NCBI RefSeq assembly: GCF_932294415.1
Contig: NC_065542.1
Location: 44,171,942 to 44,235,941 of the forward strand
Length of the DNA: 64,000 nt
Direction: 5' to 3'
Origin: Quercus robur
Lineage: Eukaryota > Streptophyta > Magnoliopsida > Fagales > Fagaceae
Shown here: one piece after another, positions 56,416-64,000 of the stretch
Numbering within the stretch: position 1 is the first letter of the stretch
Layout of the letters: each line of letters starts with the position of its first letter
The notes under the pieces: model-generated
Told to the model about the DNA's origin: nothing
The model's input: the letters and a program-made list of their open reading frames with translations, nothing else
The model's database searches: none
Position numbers and translations under genes: made by a program

Positions 56416-57207
56416 TGTAGGGACACGATTGTTTAACGGCCCAGTAATGATGTTGGGCTCGCACATGAAAGATCCCTCACAATATGATTTATAGAGAGTG
56501 GGCTTGAAAGGCTTGCCTTTGGTCATGGGGCGATGTTCCGGTCTTGATTTTAGAGGAATTCATATAGAAAAAGGAGTTGGGTTTGAACATTTAAGCCCTA
56601 TAACGTCGCATCTTATGAGGTTGGACTCCTCGGACTTGGTCCGAGGATCCTTAAGGTCTTACCCTGGTTACACAACGGGGGGTTTTTTCTGTGATGTCAT
56701 GTGTTATTAAAATGTTTTCACCCATGGAGTCTTTCTCCTGGAGGTGGGATGGGAGGTTCTCCTTTCTTGTTTCCCCCCCCCCCCCCCCTTCTTCCAGATT
56801 ACTTACTTTCTCTTTTATACTCGCCGACGCTCGCTGTCCTTCGTCCACGTGTAGGGTCAACCTTTCCAAGACTGATATTTGTCCCGTCAGTTTAATCCCA
56901 GAATCATTGGGGGTGGTTGATAAAGCCGAAGAATCCGGCTCTGCTGGATACAGAGTCTTATCTGGGAAGGGTAATAAGGGCAGCTTTCCCGAGATATTTT
57001 AGATCTTCTTTCCAGTTTGGTCCTATACTGTTTTTGCCCCTTTTCTCGGTGGAATTTTGGGTTTGCCGAGGACTGAACTGTCCTCGGCAACATCTCCGGG
57101 CCATTTGGACTTTATGTTATTGAGCTTGGGCCGTAGTCTTCTTTGGCTTGGGCCTTTGGACTCCCCACGAGCAAGTGGACCTGACCCATACATTATTGGG
57201 CCCCACA
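56416..57207 (-). repeat. 5' LTR of the non-autonomous element
   Basis: 792 bp. It differs from the left LTR by about 14 substitutions plus a poly(C) tract of 16 (56773-56788), where the left copy has a short T/C mixture. Confidence 0.95.
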
Positions 57208-57212
57208 ACTAT

Positions 57213-59002
57213 TATTAGCTAATATTGGTGAGAAAAAAATAATTTTTTTAGAAAGAGAAAAAAATAATTTTAATAGTATGTTAAAATTAAAATTATTATC
57301 AATTTTTATCACAATATTTTTACAATACTTTCACAATAAATCTTAAGTGGTAGATTATTATTAGCTAATATTGGTAAGAAAAAAATAATTTTTTTAGAAA
57401 AAGAAAAATTAATTTAAGTATGATGAAGTAATTGATTTAAGTATGAAACAAACTCACATAAAAATTTTTTTTTTGAAATAAATTCCCTTATAGATACATT
57501 GTCCTTTTTGGTCATTTAGCCCTCAAAAAGCCACTTTTATCAGTTTTTATCAAACACTCAGCTTTTTCATTATGCACTTTTTAACAGCTTTTACCAAACA
57601 CTCAGCTTTTTGAAACTCCACTTTTTACATTATGCACTTTTACAAAACTCCACTTTTTCATTATGCACTTTTTCTAAAAGCTGAACCAAACTCACCCTTA
57701 ACAGATCTTGCTTAATATGAAGCTCTAATACAAATAAAATCAAAGGTGGAAAATTGATGGCAATATCGGATTGTCATAATCAAATCTCATGTTTGGAAAT
57801 GATGATGATTGAGAAGATATTGAGTAACAGGATCGCTTGATATTTTGTCTTGTACCTAATTACAATTTATTTTGTCATGTTCACCAACATAAGTTATCTT
57901 GCTGGAATCCTTTGTGCTTTGGGATAATTAATGTGCCTATCATTCACTAGTTTTAGCTTGGTATGTATCTAGGACTTTTAATTTTAGATTTTCAGATATT
58001 GTGACTAAAAGACTGACATTGGCTGGATGGATCGCATTAGGAGGCATGTATTTGTCACAAGCTAATAATAGTAGCAGCATCATTCAGAAGTCTGCAACCA
58101 ATTTACAATAATTCCGACATAGATAAGATAACGACATAGTGACCAGTTTTGTTGCCTTGAAATGAGCAGAAGACTAGGAAAAGCCAAATGACTTCATGGT
58201 CATGAAAATCCACGGATTGGTTTTTCTCTTTTTTACTCTCTACATGGAAAATTGAGTTCCCCAAAAGTTTGGTCATGGACCTGGTGGTATAAATAATTGA
58301 TATCACGGAACAGCTACCATGGTTTAGGTTAATATTGTCAAATGAGATTCTTAAGTGGTAATTGGTAAATAAATTTTCTAAGGCCTATAAAAGGTTAGCT
58401 AAGCAGCTTCTAAAAGATTATTAACATTAAATTTTCTGCAATAGGTTTGGGTCAAATGACAGCTTTTCCTATAAGAATAGGGTGAAGGATGAAGATTCAT
58501 TTGGATGTGTGTAATTTATCAATTAAGAAATGTATAGGCTTCATGCTTGTTGAGTTAGGCTTCATGTGTAACTTATCAATTAATGGTGTACCCCAAATTG
58601 TTGAGTACTTTGAAGAAAACTGGGGAACATCTTGACTAATAAATGAAGGAAAGAATATTTGTCTAATGAGTTGAAGTAAATTCTACGGTTCAATCTTGTA
58701 CTTCATGGGTCAATGAATGGCATGGTAGCCAAGTTTTTGAGCGTTCCTTCTTCACATGAGACAATTTATTTATGTTACTCTAAGAGTGAATACAAATAGG
58801 CCTGTCTATTCTTGAATACAATCTCTGCTATTACACAAAAAGGATGGCTTTATTTGCAAGAAAAAATCTAATTTCATATACCCGTTAATATCCTATAGAC
58901 ACAAATATCAAACAGTGATTACGAACATCAAAGAAAGGCAATTCTAGGTACAAAAGAACAAATGTAACAATGACACGGCCAGAGGGGAACCCAATTTTGT
59001 TC
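57213..59002. other. AT-rich sequence and 3' flank of the LRR kinase gene
   Basis: 57213-57420 contains two related copies of ATTATTAGCTAATATTGG-type sequence; the first adjoins the LTR element insertion. 57480-57700 has GTTTTTATCAAACACTCAGC-type repeats. 57710-59002 shows no gene; the last few hundred bases are probably 3' UTR of the kinase gene. Confidence 0.5.
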
Positions 59003-62000
59003 CTACAGAAGGCCATTTACAGGTGATGTGGTAAAGACAGGCTTGTCTTTGTTAGTTGCACTTCCTTCATTGTTGCTACTGCTTTTTCTCCTAGGCTTTG
59101 CCTCTCCTAGCATTGTGATTACATCCCTCATGGAGGGTCTATCCTTTGGGAACTTGGCAGTGCAAAGAAGTGCTAGTCTAAGGACTAATAGCATCTCTTC
59201 CTGAACAAACTTGCAATTTCCTACACTGGGGTCTAGTGCTTCTTCTAATGCTTTATTGTCTCTAACTTTCCTTCGTATCCACTCAACAATGTCGACTGAT
59301 TCTCCAAACTCGCGATCTAATGGCTGCTTTCCTGTGAGAAGCTCCAGAAGCACCACTCCATAGCTGTATATGTCAATCTTTTCGTCTACCTTCAAGGTGT
59401 ATCCATATTCTGCAAAGGAATTGTAAAAATTACAAAATTGTCAGCACTGCATATATAGTATATACAAGTTTCTTTGCAATCCACCCTAATCGTTAATCTA
59501 CTCCATCATCTTAAGTACAGACAAATTCACGGGTCAATAGAGTTCCTAAATTGATTAAAGCCCTGAACTATTTTCGAGTAGTATGTATTTATTCTAACCA
59601 GTTTTCAGATCTCTAACAGCCTGACTAATTAATCATTTGCTAGCTATTGCAAATAAAATCATAGTAACTGACCTGGAGCTATGTATCCATAGGATCCAGC
59701 CACCATTGAAACTGTCTCATTCTTCCGGATCATCATCCTTGCCAACCCAAAATCTGCAATCCTTGCCTCCAGATTTGCATCAAGTAGTATGTTATTTGAT
59801 TTGATGTCTCGATGGATAACAGGTGGGTGACAATCATGGTGGAGATAAGCAAGCCCTTGCGCGACTCCTAGTGCTATGTTATACCTTGAAACCCAGTCTA
59901 CAAGCAATCTTCCTGCTAGCTTGCCATGCAAGGCTTCCCCAAGGTTGCCATTTTGCATAAACTCATAAATTATCATTACATTGGTGTCATTATGAAGACA
60001 TCCTAATAACCGAACAATATTTCGATGCCTTAACCTTCCAAGGACATGCACCTCCCCAACAAGGTCATTGCTGCTTCCAGTTTCAATGTCGGCTGATGAT
60101 CTCCATAGCTTTTTGACTGCTACAACTGCATTTAGTTGAGGCATCTCAGCCTTATACACAGTCCCAGTAGCCCCCATTCCAATTACATTTGATTCCTTAA
60201 TGCAAGCCAAAATGTCAGCAGAGGTGAAACCAAGCCTCTGGAATGCCATCAATCGCCATGGCCACTCACCATTGCCTGTTTCAAATCTTTCTTCGAAGCA
60301 ACTTCCATTCGAATACCACCTTTTATATAGAGTCCGAGCACCAAAAAGAGCAATTAAAATTGCTAAAAAGGATGAAATTCCAATGATCCATCCAGCAATG
60401 ACGTGCTTAGCATGCGATCTCCCCTGTCCTGATGTGAATGCCAAAATTCCACCGCAGGGAGGGAGAACACCACCACATAGACCAGGGTTTCCCACAAGAT
60501 CATCCGGGTTAATAGTTCTTAGCACACCATTTGTTGGAACAGGTCCTTCTAGTTTGTTGTATGAAACATTGAGCATTTCTAAGGCTGGAGAAATTCCAAA
60601 GTTGTCTGGTATTACACCAGTCAAAGAGTTGTTGGATAGATCAAGAGTGGCCAAAGTGGGCATCATTGTAACTTCCTTGGGGATTTCTCCGGTCAGTTGG
60701 TTGTTCCTGAGATTCAAAGATACCAATTTCTGACATGAAGCAATGCTTGCTGTAATGCTTCCATAGAAATGGTTCGATGAGAGATCAAGCACAGAAAGTG
60801 AAGGACAGTCTTGGAATTGGCCAGAGATTTCATCTTCTAAGTTATTGTTTGAGGCCAGGAAGGTTTGCAGATTTGGAATGGAAAGAATGGTGGAAGGCAG
60901 AGAAGATTGGAGGTGGTTATGAGAGAAATCAATAAAAGAAAGCGATGTAGAATTAGAAATATCATCTGGGATCTGACCAGTAAGACTATTATTTGCCAAT
61001 TCTAACCTGTCAAGCTTCCCAAGTTTGCCAAGCCCCACAGGAATTGTCCCAGAAATAAAATTATTCTGCATTCGAACACGGGCAAGTGAGAGACATGTTG
61101 ATAAGCTACCTGGAATTGGCCCCAAAAAGGCATTGTTGAAAAGAATGAGCTTTGTGAGATTGCCCCCGTTGCACACACTCGGTGGAATCTCACCAGAGAA
61201 TGCATTGGATGACACGTCCAACCACTGCAATGGTGAATTCTTGCCAAGATCACTGGGCAATGAGCCTGACAAAGAATTGTTCCACAGCTCAAGAACCAGT
61301 AACTGAGTCAACCCTCCTAGTCCAGTAGGAACTGAACCTGACAACTTGTTGCTCATAAGATTCAAGAGCTGCAAGTTCTTCAGCTCAGCTATCTCAGCTG
61401 GAATTTCTCCTGACAACATGTTAACAGAGAGATCCAGACAAATTAATGCAGTGATGTTGCCAATGGAACTTGGAATTCTGCCTCGAAAATTGTTCTTGTA
61501 CAAGTATACTGTCTCTAGTAGCTTTAGCCTTCCCAATTCAGCTGGAATCTCACCACCAAGATTGCCAATTGCTAAATCAAGATACTTGAGATTGCTGAGA
61601 TTTCCAAACTCTGCTGGGATTCCACCTTCGAATTGATTATAACCAAGAATAATTCTTTCTAGTGATGAAAGCTGCCCAAGCTCCCCTGGTATTTTCCCTG
61701 TGAGATTATTACCAGAGAGGCCAAGAAACTTCAACTTGTCCATGTTCTTGTAGGACTTGGGAATGGAGCCTTGGAAGAAATTCCCTCTGAGATCCAGGAT
61801 CTCCAAGGTAGTAGCATTTCCAAGATCCTCAGGTAGAAAACCTGAGAAATTGTTGCTCGAAGCATTTAAGGTTATTAGGCCAGCCAACCTTCCTAGGCCT
61901 CCTGGAAAGTTTCCTATAAAGGAATTCTGGCTGACATCAAGGCTCTTCAGTGCTGTGAGATTGGAAATTGAATTTGGGAATGACGAGAAGTCATTGAAGC

Positions 62001-62325
62001 TCAAGTTGAGAGAAGTGAGACTTTTTAGCCATTGCAAGTCATCTGAGATACTACCACTGAGATTCAAGTGAGAGAGATCTAGCTTTTCAACAGCTCCATT
62101 GGAGTTGCACCACACTCCAGTCCAGTTACAATGAGTTGCATTCCCTCCTGCTGCATTGTCCGGCAATTTCCAATTCTGGAGGCTATCTAATGGATCAATA
62201 AAACCCGCTTTTATTGAAAGTAGAACATTTACTTCATCATCAACTGCAGCAGCAAGGCCAATAACATAACAACCAATGTAACAGTACAAAAAGAACAATG
62301 AAAACAACTGGGTTTTCAGTTGCAT
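59003..62325 (-). CDS. MIK1: LRR receptor-like protein kinase, MIK1-like (LRR XI; 2 exons, 1019 aa)
   Basis: Exons are 62325-59673 and 59409-59003, with a 263-bp GT-AG intron splitting the Glu codon of the YIAPEYGYTL motif. Residues 1-27 are a signal peptide. An LRR N-cap has the pair CNWTGVWC (66-73), followed by about 21 LRRs (80-600), a C-cap LCGGVLPPC (616-624) and a TM helix (about 642-664). The kinase domain has GMGATG (716-721), VAVKK (Lys738), HRD (838-840) and DFG (858-860). The C-terminus is KPRRKSSSN to SPVNGLL. It is an RD kinase with all catalytic residues. It closely resembles Arabidopsis MIK1 (At4g28650), a plasma-membrane receptor implicated in pollen-tube perception of LURE1. 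It is related to PXY/TDR-like peptide receptors, so the ligand here is unknown. Start chosen as the first ATG, directly before the signal peptide. Confidence 0.95.
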
Positions 62326-64000
62326 CTTGTTATTCCTTATTTTTCTTTCTTAATGTCTCAGTTTACCACCATTTTCCACTAGCTGACTGAAACAGCTAGA
62401 ATGAAAGATGGATGATTTGGGAAAAAAAGAAAAACTGAGTTAGAGAGTGAGTGTTGGTGTTTGTTTTATGAAGAAGTAGTAGTGCAAGGAAGATTGACTA
62501 ATATCATATGTGTTGGTATATAAATACTAATAAATTTGAATGATTAGTTTCCATTTTTATTTTTTGAGTGACTCGTGAGGTCTTGGGTACTGTAACAGCT
62601 GTTAATCAGCAAGTAATGACGGGGAAGGTTTGGACTTATTGGAACCTTCTCCGACACTAAACATGGGGAAGGAATGTGTTCTTACAATTCATGCATTGTT
62701 TCTTCTTTAACTGTTTCTGCTATGATAGTCAACTTGAGTGAGTCGTCATAATTCATAATGTGCTTACTGGTTTATCTTATTATTTTCTTCCACTAATAAT
62801 TTCAGTTTAACAGTACTCTTATTAGTTTCAGAAAATTATTACCAATATAGATTAAACAATTATAGAGTATTAAGTATACTGTATATATGTGGTGTCCCAT
62901 GGAGTAAGTTGAGTTTCATGTGCCATTCCACTCCACTTGCTGATCAAAAGAAAATAAAGTTTTTTTTTTGGGAATGGATTAACTTATGACTAATGTTAGA
63001 GTCACAATATTTTTCATAACTGCTAATATGGGTTATGATTGGAAACATCACTTTTATCGGTCTTTACAAAAATCATTTTTATTAAGTATCAATCACAACA
63101 AGTTACGTCAACAGTTACAAAAAATGTGGTGTTAATCATGTCCTGAATATACTTGGTTCTATCTAGCTAGAGTGTTGTTGGTTTTCACTTTTCAGCTCTT
63201 ATTTGGTGGGAAGATATAATATAATTTCTATGTAAAAAAACCTTATGGCTAGTACATGGAATAGATTATAGATAAAAGCTTGGATTATTTTTACAATCTT
63301 TAGGGGCTTTACACGGGTGTGCAAGTGGAACCCAAAGCCTGAAGCTCAAATCATTTAGATTTCATCTTAAGACTTTTCCACAGGTATAGGGTAACTTCTA
63401 AGTATGACAAAGATTCAGAATGATGCATAACATGGACCCATATAAGCATAGAGAATATAAATTAAAGGTGGGGAACCTCCAACAGAGGACATTGATGTAC
63501 ATGTGATCAAACCTGGCATCAAATACGAACCCATGTGATTTTGGGAATTATTTTCCCTAAATTAGCCAAAAGAAACCATATAACTCAAATTTATATTACA
63601 CAATTAAAGGGGGAAAAGAAAAAAAGAAAATAAAATTTTGTAAACATGTTACTTGGAAAAGTACATAAGGTTTTGGAAATATTTTAAGAGCACCACCAGA
63701 TCTTACACATCACCCACTTAGCCTTTAATGCTTAATTAGACTTGATAGTTCAATCAGCAGGTTAGCTATTCACAATGATTAGGTGTGAAGGAATCTTTCC
63801 ATGTTATGGCATGAAGCAAACATAAAAACAAACCTCTCTTATTTAAATCCTATTTTGTCAAAAGAAAAAAGAAGAAGAAGAAGAGGATAATTTGATATGG
63901 GCCACACACCAAATGTTGATTTGAGAGGTATCCTTAAAATTCTAATATTAGCCATGAAAGTTCTTTATTCCTTTTCCTTTTTTTTGTTTTTTTTTTTTTG
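62326..64000. other. Upstream flank of the LRR kinase gene
   Basis: AT-rich, with GA-rich sequence near 62400-62450 probably in the 5' UTR or proximal promoter. No other gene, RNA or well-bounded transposon seen up to the window end. Confidence 0.5.

Larger units (their letters stand above)
50863..57207 (-). mobile_element. Complete non-autonomous LTR retrotransposon (6345 bp), ACTAT target site
   Basis: Two LTRs (785 and 792 bp) about 98% identical are flanked by a perfect ACTAT duplication (50858-50862, 57208-57212). The primer-binding site adjoins the right LTR and the polypurine tract adjoins the left LTR, so the element reads on the minus strand. The 4.77-kb interior has no gag, protease, RT or integrase similarity on either strand, so it must depend on proteins from an autonomous partner (a large retrotransposon derivative). 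The TGGCGCC-type primer site fits a Ty3/gypsy, possibly Tat-type, partner; the decayed element at 1-8551 belongs to such a lineage but has a different LTR. Confidence 0.93.
49731..57700. mobile_element. Possible older DNA element hosting the LTR retrotransposon
   Basis: The left boundary AGTGCCCGTTTGTTTCGG (49731) and the complement of the right boundary AGGGTGAGTTTGGTTCAG (57700) look like paired termini of a GTTTGG-type non-autonomous element. Its interior, once the 6.3-kb LTR element is removed, would be about 1.6 kb and includes the palindrome at 49788, purine-rich repeats at 50363-50640 and ACTCAGCTTTTT repeats at 57548-57670. TSDs were not confirmed. Confidence 0.35.

Noticed and set aside
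59659..59672. Apparent truncation of the kinase at YIAPG followed by a stop
   Set aside because: The G is read through a splice donor (CCAG|GTCAGT). Joining to the acceptor at 59410 restores YIAPEYGYTL and the full kinase C-lobe.

Overview
This is a nuclear genomic segment from a flowering plant, very probably a woody rosid; Fagaceae is a guess from the style of the repeats and is not demonstrated. It is AT-rich and has spliced genes with GT-AG introns, long introns, and abundant LTR retrotransposons, LINEs, tRNA-derived SINEs and small non-autonomous DNA transposons. Four apparently intact protein-coding genes could be assembled exon by exon with open reading frames through every splice junction. 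They are a COA1-family mitochondrial cytochrome c oxidase assembly protein (12619-19582, +, 4 exons, 195 aa), a SHAQKYF-type single-repeat MYB transcription factor with an N-terminal zinc knuckle (25819-27876, -, 4 coding exons, 303 aa), an Aux/IAA auxin co-receptor/repressor of the IAA11/12/13 group (44399-49256, +, 5 exons, 313 aa), and an LRR receptor-like kinase close to Arabidopsis MIK1/PXL-type receptors (59003-62325, -, 2 exons, 1019 aa). From memory, IAA11 (At4g28640) and MIK1 (At4g28650) are neighbours in Arabidopsis, so the right half of the window looks like conserved microsynteny, expanded here by an LTR element inserted between the two genes. Layout: 1-8551 is a decayed Ty3/gypsy element of the Tat/Retand type on the minus strand, with its 5' LTR at 7977-8551 and its 3' LTR beyond the left edge. 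It has gag, protease, RT, RNase H, a second (archaeal-type) RNase H and integrase, plus an additional ORF on the opposite strand next to the missing 3' LTR. 9100-11530 is a dead LINE. 12619-19582 is the COA1 gene, whose 5.5-kb second intron holds another LINE remnant and two SINEs. 19583-25818 is repeat-derived and AT-rich with no gene seen. 25819-28330 is the MYB gene. 28500-44000 is a graveyard of small elements: MITEs, hAT-like and MULE-like elements, a receptor-like protein (RLP) pseudogene split by a SINE, and a solo LTR inside an inverted-repeat element. 44399-49256 is the Aux/IAA gene, with a 418-bp hAT element and a poly(T) insertion in intron 1. 50863-57207 is a complete, young, non-autonomous LTR retrotransposon with no gag/pol, flanked by ACTAT target-site duplications and carrying about 21 copies of a roughly 71-bp tandem repeat. 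59003-62325 is the LRR kinase, and the rest of the window is its upstream flank. The genes do not form an operon. Auxin repression (Aux/IAA) and peptide/receptor signalling (LRR kinase) are neighbours only by ancestral gene order. No clearly new biological system was found. The most unusual structures are the tandem array open in all three frames of one strand, the duplicated antisense promoter-to-poly(A)-like cassettes inside the non-autonomous LTR element, and several insertions that consist of little more than a poly(A) tail between long target-site duplications.
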